Shown in pieces: positions 35,501 to 46,929 of a DNA stretch of 64,000 nucleotides (its first letter is position 1; each line of letters starts with the position of its first letter). The notes below the pieces were generated by a model. The model did not search any database. It was not told the DNA's origin and saw only the letters and a list, made by a program, of their open reading frames with translations. A program made the translations under genes and the position numbers. The stretch spans positions 64,406,707 through 64,470,706 of the forward strand of contig CM064420.1 in assembly GCA_032690845.1 (NCBI GenBank). The letters run 5' to 3'. This DNA is from Eleusine coracana subsp. coracana (taxonomy: Eukaryota; Streptophyta; Magnoliopsida; Poales; Poaceae).

Positions 35501-38491
35501 CCAATAAGACACTGCACTCAATTGCAATATATTTCAGCGGAATGAAAACTGCGCCAGCTGATGCAAACTGCCTAAGTAAAACGCATAGGCTGGGCGATTT
35601 ACGTAATGGCAAAATTCCACAATCACAACGGGACATGACATACACGACGATAGTACGAATAAAATCGTACAGCTTCTATCAGGCATGATAAATACAGCAC
35701 CCCATCTGTTCTCACTTCAGGGAACCAATTCAGAAACACGATAATAAGACTCGTTTCAGAAGTAAAGCAATACCATTTCACCACTGCCATATATCAATCC
35801 ATAAAGGACATGAGAATGCCCCATCACCATCAAAAAGATCCAAAAGCCATTAACACGGATTTCTGTGGGGGACCGTAACAAGAATTGGCAAGCTTCATGT
35901 GACATCCTTAACTACGAATAAGATCAAATGAAGCCGGTCCAAACCAAATCAAAGAAAGAGATGGTAAGATTGGTCAGAGGACAAACAAAGGCTGTGAGGG
36001 GTGGGAGAACCGAATTCCCATGACACTCCAGCCCCACCACATCATGCCCAGTGAGTATTTATTTTCCCCATGCTTTAAGGAAAGAAGATACCAAAGAGAT
36101 CTGAACAAAGTGGGGGAGCAACCTCCTAGCAGGAAAGAGGAGGTGCGATGCCGATGAACAGATGGCGCAACAGCAACTGAATTATATATGCCCCTTCAAA
36201 TTGGTAGGCTTGTGCGTGCCAAAGGGTCTGTAATGCAGTCCTCCTTCCAGAGACCACTCCACTCCACCCAACCAAACAAGCCAGCATTATTGCTGCTGCC
36301 ACGATAGTTTACAGGAAAAATGTCAATTAAGCATCAGATGCATTCACATGTGTATAGTAGTTGATAATTACAGATAAAAAGTATATAACATAGTACCAGA
36401 ACAACCTGCATCTACCTGAACAACCTGCATGGCACTTTATCACTAGGTCAGTATTACAGCAACTTTCAATTTTCAGAACAGATTCCAAACAAATTAGATA
36501 GGGGACTGACACAAGGCACGCATGGTGCGCGAACAAGCTCACGTTTAGTGCTAATGCACTTTCACAGGTTCTGATGAATCATGGTCATCACCACCGCTGT
36601 CTTTCTCCACTTAATGCAGTGCTCAAACCAAAGCATATGGGTGCTGTCAGAGCGTCCCTAGCTTTCCTTTGGCCCCAAGCTCACACTTCTCCATGCTCCT
36701 CACCTTCTTTAGCCACCACCTACTCTCTTGTTGCTCCCATTAGCATCCTTGTCGCCATTCTTTCCATCTTTTTCCTGCCATCCATTCTTTTTTCTTTCTT
36801 TCATATCCTGCCGCTTGGTTGGATAAACACGCACAGCTAGGTCTTTCGGACTTTTAATTATAGTAACTGATGCTACCGGAGGCTGATGAGTATTTCCTGG
36901 AGAAGGCACCAGGCTCGCCAATCACCATCACATGCACTGCCTTTATATTATTACACTCTTCTGATCCTTCTCATGTGATCAAGCCCAAGGTCACTACCTC
37001 TCTGGCTGCAACAGCTGCACATGTCTCTCCAACCTTGCTTCCTCTTCCCTCTCTGGCTACAGGCCACAGTGCTCCTGACTCGTCTTGGATGTGTGCGCTC
37101 TTTAAGAAATGAGTGTATGTCCGTGCCTGTGCGGAACATCATAAGACTGCACATTGAAACAAAACTGAGGCGTCGGGCAGCTATCCTCATTCCTCAAGAG
37201 AAATCCAATGCCATGTTGACACAGCTAAACTCAAATCCTCCGATCCGTGGACCTGCAACCAGGGTTTTTTCCAACTTTCCAACAAAATTGTCATCTAGCC
37301 TATGACATGCATCCATGTACTCTTTACTTCATTCTATGGTCGAAAAATCATTAAGCAAGATTCAAGATCGGTAGCTCGTTAGCAACGGGTATGTGCATTG
37401 GTCGTTCCCTGTGCATGCAGCTACATATCACAAGGTTCCTTCCCGTCATGCTCATGCATGGCCTCTGGGCCTGACCTCAGATTTGTTTCTACTGCCCACC
37501 GCAGTGTGTAGCGGCAGTAGCTTCATCATAACTCCATTCTGGTGAAGAGAGCCGAGTCAGATACCTAAATTGTGATGGCTCGATATTATTGTCAACTAAC
37601 GTGTGCCCCCTGGCATGCCCTTCCAAAGGGTCGGCTCTGTGCTTGCCCATCTAGTCCACAGCACCGTTGCACTGTCTTTTGATGCCATCCTAATGGGAGC
37701 CAGGATCGAGGCCAGCCCAGCACTCACTCGCCGATTGATTCAAAAAAACCTGAATAGGGATAATAGGCTACTGGAGAAGAAAAGAGAAAGGAAAGATAGA
37801 AGTCGCCATTGTAGACAGGAATTAATTTGGACTTAGCGCACCACATGCAGGCAGGCCAACCTCTTCAGACTTCTCCAACCCACTTGATGGCAATCACATG
37901 AACTGCGCAATGTGGTTTATAGTTTACTGTGTTTTCAGTTTTTTTTCCTTCACCTGTGCAAAATGTTTTTGTTTATCGATCTGGTACTCAGTAAGGAGAC
38001 AGGCAAACTAGATTTGAAATGCTAACGGCATTTTACTGCCTATACCAGTAAGAAATTTAGAGACAATTCACATAAATACATGTACACTGCTCATATGTCG
38101 CAGTACTTGGTTTATTTTATTTTACAAACAAAAACATAAATAAGCACCTTACTGAAGCAGTGTTAATTTTTCCTTTGATAGACAAGTTAAATTAAATACT
38201 TTATCTCTAATAAGGATGTGAAAAAGGCATTTTGTGCATGTCAGCATGTGGGTGTTACCCATCAGTGTTGTCCTCCAATGCTAGTTCGCGAAAGAGTAGT
38301 GACCCTATAAGAAAAAAAAAAAAGGTCCAGAAGGCACCTGGACAGTTGTTTGGTAACTTAGCATCTTGAATAGGATCTTTAAACATCACATTAGTTCTTT
38401 TTTTTTTACCAAAAACACAGGAGAGTTATGTTTCTTGGTATTAGAGAAATAATAAGGATCACATTGGAATGAATAAATTAGATGGCAGTAA
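28368..38491. other. Gene-poor interval
   Basis: About 10 kb has no coding gene I can support. Isolated open frames (29128-29481 plus, 30291-30686 minus, 31342-31704 plus, 33894-34247 minus, 36574-36840 plus) show no domain or splice pattern. 28,370-28,600 is promoter/5' UTR of the BOI-like gene. A C17 run merges into (CA)10 at 32505-32540. 35,690-36,300 and 37,400-37,560 have mixed composition and could belong to unannotated transcripts. Confidence 0.4.
32505..32540 (+). repeat. Poly-C run followed by (CA)10 microsatellite
   Basis: C17 at 32505-32521 continues directly into alternating CA to 32540. Confidence 0.95.
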
Positions 38492-38753
38492 GGCCTCCAT
38501 AGCAGTTTCTTGAAAACTGGTTTTTATTTCTAGTTTGTAGAAACTGGTTTCTAAATAAAAATTGGGTGGGGATGTTTGGATACTAGTTTTTATAATCTAT
38601 AAACTAGCTTTTGGGTAGTTAATACATTGGAATGAGTCCAAAACTGGCATTACCTGGGTTGAGCCAGATCATGGGTTTCTTAGAAAGAAACTCATAATCT
38701 GGTTTATAGAAACTGACATAAAAACTGGCAACTGGAGGGATCCAAACAAGGCC
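38492..38753. mobile_element. Tourist-like (PIF/Harbinger) MITE
   Basis: This 262-bp non-coding element is flanked by TAA on both sides (38489-38491 and 38754-38756), the usual PIF/Harbinger target duplication. The right end (inverted) begins GGCCTTGTTTGGATCC, a common grass MITE terminus. The left end begins GGCCTCCATAG, so the left terminal repeat has diverged. The interior contains repeated AAACTGGTTT / AAACTAG words in both orientations. Confidence 0.55.
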
Positions 38754-38919
38754 TAAGTTTGATGCAGGTACATGGCTTATCAAGTTCTGAACCAACCATG
38801 TATAACGCATGCCAAGAACAATAGGGTAGAAGGGATTTTCAACAGACAAATGTTTACAATGGATATTTTATGACCTACAAAAAATCAAGCCACAGGCCTT
38901 GAGATCAGTTTCTCCTTGA

Positions 38920-40989
38920 CATGTGGCTAAAAATGGCAACATGTGTTCGGAAGGTAGCTTCAGAAGTGTTTGGCGTGAGTAGAGGAGGCAAACAAGAAGC
39001 AAAAGACACCTGGTGGTGGAATGATAAGGTGCAAAGGGCTATCAAGGAGAAGAAGGAGTGTTTCAAACGCCTACATCTTGACAAGAGTGCAACCAACATA
39101 GAAGGCTATAAAATAGCCAAGAGGGCTGCAAAACGAGCAGTGAGTGTAGCAAAGGGTCAGGCATATGATAACCTTTATCAGCGACTAGGCACGAAGGAAG
39201 GAGAGAAGGACATCTATCGGATGGCTAGGATCCGTGAGCGGAAGACGAGGGACATCAACCAAATCAAATGTATCAAGGATGGGGTAGACCGACTCCTGGT
39301 GAGAGATGAGGAGATCAAGGACAGATGGCGAGAGTACTTTGATAAGTTGTTTAACGGAGAGGAGGAAGGTCCTATACTTGAGTTGGATGACTCATTTGAT
39401 GATAACAACAGACGCTTTGTGAGAAGAATTCAGGAGACAGAGATAGAGGAAGCTTTGAAGAGGATGAAGAGTGGTAAAGCGATGGGCCCTGATGGTATCC
39501 CCATCGAAGTATGGAGATGCTTAGGTGCCAGAGCCATAGTATGGTTAACTAAGCTTTTTAACCTCATCTTTCGGTCAAACAAGATGCCGGAAGAATGGAG
39601 GAGGAGTATAGTAGTACCGATCTTCAAGAACAAGGGAGATGTTCAAAGTTGTACTAACTATCGTGGGATTAAGTTGATGAGCCATACGATGAAGCTCTGG
39701 GAGAGAATCATCGAGCATCGTCTAAGAAGAGTGACAAGTGTGACGCAAAACCAGTTTGGGTTCATGCCTGGAAGATCAACCATGGAGGCGATTTTCTTAA
39801 TGCGACAATTGATGGAGAGATATCGGGAGCAAAAGAAGGACTTACACATGGTCTTTATTGACCTCGAGAAGGCATATGACAAAGTGCCAAGAAGTGTCAT
39901 GTGGTGGGCCTTGGAGAAGCACAAAGTCCCAACTAAGTATATTACCCTCATCAAGGATATGTACAGGGACGCGAGGACGTGTGTTCGGACATGTGATGGC
40001 GATACCAATGACTTTCCGATTAAAATAGGACTACACCAAGGATCAGCATTGAGCCCTTATTTATTTGCTTTAGTGATGGACGAGGTCACACGAGAAATAC
40101 AGAGTGATGTCCCTTGGTGTATGCTCTTTGCTGATGATGTGGTGTTAGTTGACGAGAGTAGGGATGGGGTTAATAGGAAGTTGGAGCTGTGGAGGCACAC
40201 ATTAGAGTGCAAGGGTTTCAGACTTAGTAGGGCCAAGACCGAGTATATGATGTGCGAGTTTAGCGTGACTAGACATGAGGATGGAGACGTTAGCCTTAAT
40301 GGACAATTGGTGGCCAAGAAGGATACATTTCGTTATTTAGGATCGATGTTGCAAAAGGACGGTGACATCGATGAAGATGTTAGGCATAGAATTTCAGCCG
40401 GCTGGTTGAAATGGCGTCAAGCATCCGGCGTCTTATGCGACAAGAGGGTGCCACAAAAGCTAAAAGGTAAATTCTATAGGACGGCAATTCGTCCGGCGAT
40501 GTTATACGGTGCTGAGTGCTGGCCTACGAAAAGACGACATGTTCAACAACTAAGTGTAGCAGAGATGCGTATGTTGCGTTGGTTTTGCGGGCATACAAGA
40601 AGAGACCGAATACGGAATGAAGATATCCGGGACAGGATAGGAGTGGCACCTATCGAGGAGAAATTGGTTCAACATCGGTTGAGATGGTTCGGACATGTCC
40701 AACGGAGACCTCCGGAGGCGCCGGTATGTAGTGGGGTTCTAAAGAGAGATGCTAATGTTAAGAGAGGTAGAGGCCGACCTAACTTGACTTGGGACGAGTC
40801 GGTTAAGAGAGACCTGAAGGCGTGGGATATCCCTAAGGAGCTAGCTATGGATAGGAGTGCTTGGAGACTAGCAATAGACGTGCCGGAACCGTGATTCTCT
40901 TCTTTTTTGGGTTCCCATGGGTTTCATCTCTAGCCTACCCCAACTTGCTTGGGATAAAAAGGCTTTGTTGTTGTTGTTGTTGTTGTTGT
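38920..40989 (+). mobile_element. 5'-truncated RTE-clade LINE (non-LTR retrotransposon)
   Basis: The element begins abruptly in the linker upstream of the reverse transcriptase. It ends in CTTGGGATAAAAAGGC followed by a (TTG)n tail (about 40964-40989), a 3' end typical of plant RTE LINEs. The apurinic endonuclease domain is absent, so the copy is 5'-truncated, as is usual for target-primed reverse transcription. I could not define an unambiguous target-site duplication. Confidence 0.88.
38921..40894 (+). CDS. LINE reverse transcriptase (RTE type), uninterrupted
   Basis: A single 657-codon frame without stop or frameshift. The N-terminal 130 residues are the endonuclease-RT linker (KDTWWWNDKVQRAIKEKK). 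The RT domain follows: GPDGIPIEVWRCLG (189-202), NYRGIKLMSHTMKLWERI (from 246), QFGFMPGRST (278-287), FIDLEKAYDKVPR (312-324), GLHQGSALSPYLF (370-382) and the catalytic FADD at 403-406. The C-terminal region ends with the RWFGHVQRRP, KRGRGRP and WR blocks typical of RTE. The enzyme copies LINE RNA at nicked target DNA. Without its endonuclease this copy cannot mobilise itself. The intact frame suggests recent insertion. The ATG at 38921 is probably an internal methionine of the original protein, not a native start. Confidence 0.9.
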   Translation: MWLKMATCVRKVASEVFGVSRGGKQEAKDTWWWNDKVQRAIKEKKECFKRLHLDKSATNIEGYKIAKRAAKRAVSVAKGQAYDNLYQRLGTKEGEKDIYRMARIRERKTRDINQIKCIKDGVDRLLVRDEEIKDRWREYFDKLFNGEEEGPILELDDSFDDNNRRFVRRIQETEIEEALKRMKSGKAMGPDGIPIEVWRCLGARAIVWLTKLFNLIFRSNKMPEEWRRSIVVPIFKNKGDVQSCTNYRGIKLMSHTMKLWERIIEHRLRRVTSVTQNQFGFMPGRSTMEAIFLMRQLMERYREQKKDLHMVFIDLEKAYDKVPRSVMWWALEKHKVPTKYITLIKDMYRDARTCVRTCDGDTNDFPIKIGLHQGSALSPYLFALVMDEVTREIQSDVPWCMLFADDVVLVDESRDGVNRKLELWRHTLECKGFRLSRAKTEYMMCEFSVTRHEDGDVSLNGQLVAKKDTFRYLGSMLQKDGDIDEDVRHRISAGWLKWRQASGVLCDKRVPQKLKGKFYRTAIRPAMLYGAECWPTKRRHVQQLSVAEMRMLRWFCGHTRRDRIRNEDIRDRIGVAPIEEKLVQHRLRWFGHVQRRPPEAPVCSGVLKRDANVKRGRGRPNLTWDESVKRDLKAWDIPKELAMDRSAWRLAIDVPEP

Positions 40990-43111
40990 ATTGAAAAAGT
41001 TTGATCAATCACTTATGTATCACCCCTTCTTCTATTGGTACGTTCACTCCCACTCCGTATTTGTATTTTTTTCAATTATTACAGTCAACAAAATTAAATG
41101 ATGAAAAAAAAAATCTGAGACTTCAATTTTGATTAAGTTCATGTACTGGCAGGAAACTTCTTCATCTTAGTACATCAACTGAACTATCAGCTAGCATTGC
41201 TACATGACAACAAAGAAATATTAAAGAGGTAGAAGAACAAAAGGGTAGCAAAAGGGAATAATGCGGGACATGTAACAGTCACAGATGAGGAAAACCGCAA
41301 GCAAAGCCCATTGGTTTCAGGGGTTTACATAAAGCTCGCAAGAAAAACAGGGTTGGTAACTTCTTCATTATAAATAGCACACGCCACACATACTCTATGT
41401 CTATTATTATACTAAAAATAGTAACAGAAAACAGCCATTTGCTTATACATCACCAAATGGATTCTAAGTTCATTCTTTTGATGAGGAACAGTCCACCAAG
41501 GGAAGCTATATGAAAAGAAGCACTGAGGGAAGAAAACTTTGACAGGTAAAAAGAAGGGAGAGAATTGCTTCATATGCAACCATGGTTGGTTCGTTTATGT
41601 GCTTAAATCAGGTTAGTAGAAAGATACTTAAAGAGAAGTGGATAGGGATGGATGGTCCTCAGTCCTCAGTACCGATTGACAGGTAGCAACTGAAATTGAT
41701 CTCCTTCGCTTTATAAATTATAAGGATATTAATTTCAGCTGCAACCATTTTTGAAATCACTCCTATCATCTCCATTATAGAGATTTCAAGTTGAATACTC
41801 CACTGGAGAACCTTATCTGCTAAGACTACGACACACATGAGAAATGTAGAAGATACAAGTGCATGGTAAGTCACACCTCAAGCCCTCTACTGGTCAATCG
41901 CAAGACAATGAACTAATTGCTGAGTTTGAACAAGTTATCCCCACAGACAACACGACACGCATGATCTTTACTCTTAATTTTCTCATATATCTCTGTAGAC
42001 ATCCAGAATTATTTTAGTAAATCCTTAGCTTAATGTAGGCTAGTTTTCTTGACATTTATGCTAATCATGTCCGGACTCCACACTGCATGCACCGGCTAAC
42101 TAACTTTTGACACAACTTTAAACTGATTAGAGCATATGCATACATAATGCTTTGGCAGATAGCTTTTCCCCTGTTAGTCTACCTATTAGCATATTCTACA
42201 CAAACTAACTTTTCGTGTCCCCCTAGTGTTGCAGATGTCACGCCCTCCATGAACTTAAAATTACTTGAGAATTAGTAGTGAGTTTATACACATATATACA
42301 CAACAGTGTTCTATGTCAGAAATCAAGATAATTTTCTGAATCAGTCACCTAACACAAGTATTAGCTATATACATAATCCTGTGACACAACCGAAAGAAAT
42401 ACACACTTGAATGCACAATCCTAGCAGATGTATATATGTCACTGAGGAAAATAAAATGATATCCGCCTCAGCACTTGGAAGTCTTGGCACTTGCTCCAAT
42501 ATGTCAATTTTCCGGATCACACCAGTAAATCTTTCTCAATCTAAATGTTTGGCAAATGAGAGGGATGGACGGAAGAGGATCATGGCCAACCAAATCCGAA
42601 CAAATTTGTCTATGGACAATTGTGGTAGTAGACTAACAGACTACCAACCAACAATAGAAGGAAACACAGTGCGCCCATTTTCAATGACACTTCTAGCGGA
42701 TTTGCACAAACAAGGTGTGGTCAAACAAATACTACTCCAGTTGCAAAGGTTTCAATTAGAGTGAGCAGGAATTGCAGAAAGGAAAATGGGGGACAATGTG
42801 GCAAAATGTAAAATGGAGTGATAGACTTCCCGTTTCGAGCGGCATCGGAATTGCACAAATCGATTCATAGTAAACTGCATCTCAACCTAGCGTCGCACTC
42901 TTTTGTACCAACATATACAAACTAAAATTAAGACATAAAAAATAAACAGGGGACGTGGAGAACGCTTTGCATACCGAGAAGTACTGATGTCGGATAGCTA
43001 GGGGCGGCTGGGCGCCGCAGAGACGCACGCCGCGACCGTAATCCGTAAATACGCCCACCAGGCGACCAACACGAAACGGCATCAAAGGGTCCGCCTGCAG
43101 GGGCGGTACGC
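40990..43111. other. Intergenic, no gene supported
   Basis: AT-rich. A minus-strand open stretch at 41659-41874 reads smoothly but lacks an ATG at its start and matches nothing I know. It could be a 3' exon of a transcript starting near 43,375, which I cannot establish. Confidence 0.35.
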
Positions 43112-43375
43112 CTATTCCGGCACCACGGGACCGGGGAACGCAGCGTGTAGATCAGCGCCGTCAAGAGCCTGCAGAATCTCCAGCCAGGCGGTCAAGTCAG
43201 GCACGAGCACGGCGGCTCGCCGCGGCGGCGTGACGGCGTCGAACCGCTGCCGATTTGAGAATCGCACTCGCACGGAGTGAAGGACGGTGACGGTGATGCG
43301 CGAGGCAATTGTGCCCGTGGGCCGTAGGCTCTGAAATCGCGACAAGCCTAGTGTGGCGGGTAAATAGGCCGTCAT
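43112..43375 (-). CDS. Hypothetical protein, unrecognised
   Basis: An 87-codon ATG-initiated frame sits in a local GC-rich island (about 43,000-43,400) surrounded by AT-rich DNA, as grass first exons often do. No domain is recognised. A GTATGC splice-donor-like site lies downstream on the same strand near 42,975, so this could be the 5' end of a small spliced gene or a non-coding transcript. Confidence is low. Confidence 0.2.
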   Translation of the reverse strand: MTAYLPATLGLSRFQSLRPTGTIASRITVTVLHSVRVRFSNRQRFDAVTPPRRAAVLVPDLTAWLEILQALDGADLHAAFPGPVVPE

Positions 43376-44745
43376 GCGTAACAGCCCAAGGACTTTTTTT
43401 TTGTGAAACTAACAGCCCAAGGACTAGGAATAGGATGTGGAAGAAAAGAAAGTTTCTTCTACATCGTCCCTCAAGTGTCGACATGCATGTGTAACCAACC
43501 GCCATTAAACTGCGTGTGCTTAACGACATATGTTAAATGACATGCATGTTTAACATGTTTCGTTAAGCACTCAGGTTTTGCGATCAAGGCATTGCCAATG
43601 CTGAAAGTAGCACGCAGGTTATATAGAGGAGTGCTAGGGTACGAACTGGGAGAGGAACGGCAGGCCAGCGCCGCCGCCGTTCTGTTTTCGATGGGCGAGT
43701 CACGTGGCCAGGATAAGAATAAGAGAGTGTCGTTCGTCGCCAGAGCGTGGTTCGCTAACCCGGTTTGAAATTTGAACTTGCAAACTGAACCGGGGGAAGT
43801 ACGACCCCATTAACCAGCGACACTAATTCATGCACGCACATATCTTCACTGCCATCAGTCGTTATTGATCGTTGGAGAAGCGGAACGGCGATCGGCAAGT
43901 CGTTGCGTGACTGCCCATGGAGCTTCGGTCTTCCATTGGAAGATTCTAGAATGTGAGTACACCGACGGACATGCTGCTGTGTACATGTATTTATACATAT
44001 TATTATACACTTTGCCATGGACTGCTGCTAGCTAGTTGACAAAGGCCAAAAGGCTGTTGGGCCAGGCCTTTATCATTCACGTATCCTCATGGTGATTAGA
44101 CAAATAATCAACATTGATGGGCTTAACTGATATTTGGCTCTTTGCTTAAACATTTATTTAGTATATGTACGAATATTCCTGTATAAGGCCACATGATCAT
44201 TTTAGCCATTTGACCATTTCAAATACTTTGTTTTAGAGCCCCACCATTGCTGATTAATAATAGGTGGGCTCATGGATACTTATGAAAGCAAACATAATTG
44301 TGGTAATTATTTGATGATCTTCACTCTTATAATATGGCAAGGCAAAACATGATCAAACATTGACAGTAGTAGTAATTTATAACGGTGCCAGATCTGTTTC
44401 GAGAGAATGTATAAATGCCATAGGAGGAATACAAAAAAATAATTTATCATATCACCCAAAGATATTGAGGAGTAATTGCACCATTACAAATGGTTGGTCA
44501 ATAGTTTGATCCAATCATTTAGATTCAATAATATAAACACATAACTATTGGTCAATAGTTTTTTAAAACTAATACTCAATATTTTGAACAGTAAAACTCC
44601 TCAAGATATTTCCTCCATCAAAGAGATTGGCCATGAACAGTGTATCAAAATTATTGTTGGCTGCACTAATTTTGGTTTTGAGGCTCATTTGATAATACAA
44701 GCTACGCAAACTCATGTCATAAATCAGCGACTACAAAACAGAATC
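43376..44745. other. Intergenic, no gene supported
   Basis: Mixed composition becoming AT-rich after 44,050. Nothing was recognised except the flank homology to the PMEI pseudogene that starts near 44,710. Confidence 0.4.
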
Positions 44746-44942
44746 ATGGTGCAGGTCGTAGTCATTATTCTACTCCTCGCCATACCCATCGCTCGTATGC
44801 TCGCCATCGGTTGACCTGTCATCAACGCGCACACCCGATCCCCGCGAGTACTGCCTGGGTTTTCTCTCCGGAGAGCCAGCAGGCAGCAGCTATGGCTGCC
44901 ATGGACGCACGCGGGGTGGCGGCAGCTGCGATGGACACAGGG
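44746..44942 (+). pseudogene. PMEI/invertase-inhibitor-like pseudogene fragment (copy A)
   Basis: The signal peptide frame opens at ATG 44746 (hydrophobic VVIILLLAIP stretch) but meets TGA at 44812-44814, where the related copies encode Ser. Further homology continues to about 44,940 with indels: a Cys-containing DP/EYC block, then the ATDARGVAAAAM-like block. It then stops, leaving about a third of the gene. The sequence just upstream (from about 44,712) also matches, in inverted orientation, the 5' flank of copy C near 47,390, showing that the two derive from one duplication that included 5' UTR. Confidence 0.75.
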
Positions 44943-45314
44943 TTATAAATAGATTGTACTAAGTACAGACAGTAATATATGGGTCTTATAAAAAGTATTG
45001 TTAAATGAATAACAAATGGACTGATTTCTTTAAACGTATCAGAACAATCACATATACATCATTCCATATCATCGACATATAGGAAAGGATCCACATGTCA
45101 TGCATTGATTAGAAGATACCTTCAAAGTTGAGGTATGGATTCAAATAGTCTATACCAGCACCAGTAATAAATAAACAATTTTATTGTTTAATAGGGGTAA
45201 TAGAAATAGTTTATACACTATCTAAATGGATTCTCTCATAAGGAAGGACATGATCACCGCATCCAATTTAATGCTGATAGGAACCTTTGCCAACTCTCAT
45301 TTTCAAGGTTCCAT

Positions 45315-45321
45315 TATAAAT
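45315..45321 (+). promoter_or_regulatory. TATA box of PMEI copy B
   Basis: TATAAAT lies 70 bp upstream of the ATG at 45385. The same box and spacing class recur before copies D and E, inside the conserved word TTATAAATATGAG (copies B and D). Confidence 0.65.
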
Positions 45322-45384
45322 ATGAGGTACAAGGACCAGCGCGGTGATGCACAAATGCAAATAAGCTCGCATACATTTGCCACT

Positions 45385-45906
45385 ATGAGACCCCTCATGG
45401 CACAAGCTGTAGCCACACTGATACTTGCCATGGCCATCACTCCCGCTCTAGCGATCAACAACTCATCTGTCGTCAAAGCGACGTGTGCCGCGCTCAAACT
45501 GCAGCCCTACGACTATTGCGTGAGCGTGCTCTCCAATGATACTGCTGCGGCTAGCGCCATAGATGCTCATGGCGTGGCGACAGCTGCAATCAACATGACC
45601 GCACACAAGGCGGCATCCCTGTCACAAGTCATCACCTACCTCATCGACGAGCTCAACAGCTGCCGTGAGATCTATAATTCTATGGAAGCGACACTGGCCA
45701 GTGTCCTTACAGATCTTCAAGCCGGGCAATTTAACCCTGCGGTGCTCGCAAAAACGGAAGATGCCTCTGAGGGTCCTACCAACTGTGACATACTGCTATT
45801 TGAGGGAAAATCTCATAAAGACCCAATTTTGGATGAGAACGGTGGCACCAACACCCTTGCTCGCTTAGCCACTGCCATCGTGGACTTTATTGTGATGACG
45901 CGCTAG
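45385..45906 (+). CDS. Pectin methylesterase/invertase inhibitor-domain protein (copy B, intact)
   Basis: Single exon, 173 residues. A signal peptide (residues 1-23, MRPLMAQAVATLILAMAITP followed by ALA) is followed by a PMEI fold with the four conserved cysteines C34, C45, C93 and C134, expected to form two disulfides. Landmark blocks are TCAALKLQPYDYC, AHKAAS, LIDELNSCREIY and NCDILLFEG. Such apoplastic proteins inhibit either pectin methylesterases or acid invertases. Sequence alone does not decide which. An in-frame ATG at 45355 could add ten residues. 45385 is preferred because it gives the cleanest signal peptide and matches copy D. It is closely related to copy D on the opposite strand, and both appear functional. 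Confidence 0.88.
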   Translation: MRPLMAQAVATLILAMAITPALAINNSSVVKATCAALKLQPYDYCVSVLSNDTAAASAIDAHGVATAAINMTAHKAASLSQVITYLIDELNSCREIYNSMEATLASVLTDLQAGQFNPAVLAKTEDASEGPTNCDILLFEGKSHKDPILDENGGTNTLARLATAIVDFIVMTR

Positions 45907-46611
45907 TGAGAGGAATTTATGGGTTAAGGTTATACAGATGCATCCCAGTAATTTCTTTGGTTCGTAGGTCCCTTTAAAATGTACTAGTTGAGAGAAGACA
46001 AATTCATCGAGTCCGAATAATATAAGCTCAGGTTTCCTGAACTATTGTATGCCGGATGCGTCCATGTGCCTGTCTTCTTGTGAGCAGATACGTGCTACTT
46101 TAGTGCCACGCCAATGCAAATTTTAATACGTGCTACTTTTAGTGCCGCCAATGCCTTGACTACATCATGCACGCATGCTTAACGAATGAAATCAGGTTAA
46201 CACACTACGGAAACGGCACCTTTGCCGTGTGCCATCTTCTTGTGGGCATATACGTGCTACTTTGGTGATCCACCATTTAAATCTCTGTGCCTTTTTCTTG
46301 TTTTCTTTGCAGCTATTCACAGCCTGACCAATGTAGCGTACGCGCCGCAGACCATGGCGGCGTGGAAACTGTCGTGCAAGTTGGAGATGTCGTCGAGAAG
46401 GCTCATTACTTCAAGCAAGCTGAGTACGCCTCGAGTGGCAAGGTTTTCTGCTGATGAATGTACGTATTAGCATAGCAGGATAATAACTGCTGAGTACGCG
46501 AACTTGCCTTAGCGCGTGTTTCATTAAGAGGAAAACAGATAGAGTTGTTACATTCACGATGGACTTGACACACCAAAACCCACAGCGCGACCACCAGGAC
46601 TCACATGCACA
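45907..46611. other. 3' flank and spacer, no gene supported
   Basis: It holds the 3' UTR of PMEI copy B. The phrase TACGTGCTACTTT(A/T)GTG recurs three times (about 46090, 46130 and 46250), a small dispersed repeat of unknown origin. Confidence 0.4.
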
Positions 46612-46896
46612 CTACTCGCTACTGAATAAAATCCGACAACGGGGAATAGCCAGCCTGGATCCAAACTTCTTCTTCTCGTTGCTCCACGTATAAAGGCAGC
46701 CATGGAGGTGTAGTTCAGTTAGCTCCAGATCGTTCAGGAACCGCCTGAACTTGCCCATAAGCCTTCTGCTGAGCAGCATGTTGTTCTTGTCCTCTGCCTT
46801 GTATATCATGTTGAAATCGCCACAAAGCATCCACGGCCCGATGCGACCGAGAAATCCAAATTTATTCAGACAGTCCAATTTTATCTCAAACATCAT
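46612..46896 (-). mobile_element. L1-type LINE endonuclease fragment
   Basis: About 280 bp encodes part of an exo/endonuclease/phosphatase domain: WMLCGDFNMIYKAEDKNN, then RRLMGKFRRFLNDLELTELHL and LYTWSNE, the classic plant L1 endonuclease blocks. The frame is lost after SNE and nothing of the reverse transcriptase follows. It abuts the 3' side of PMEI copy C. Confidence 0.8.
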
Positions 46897-46929
46897 ATAG
46901 TATATAACAAAACATCATGGAAGCATCAA

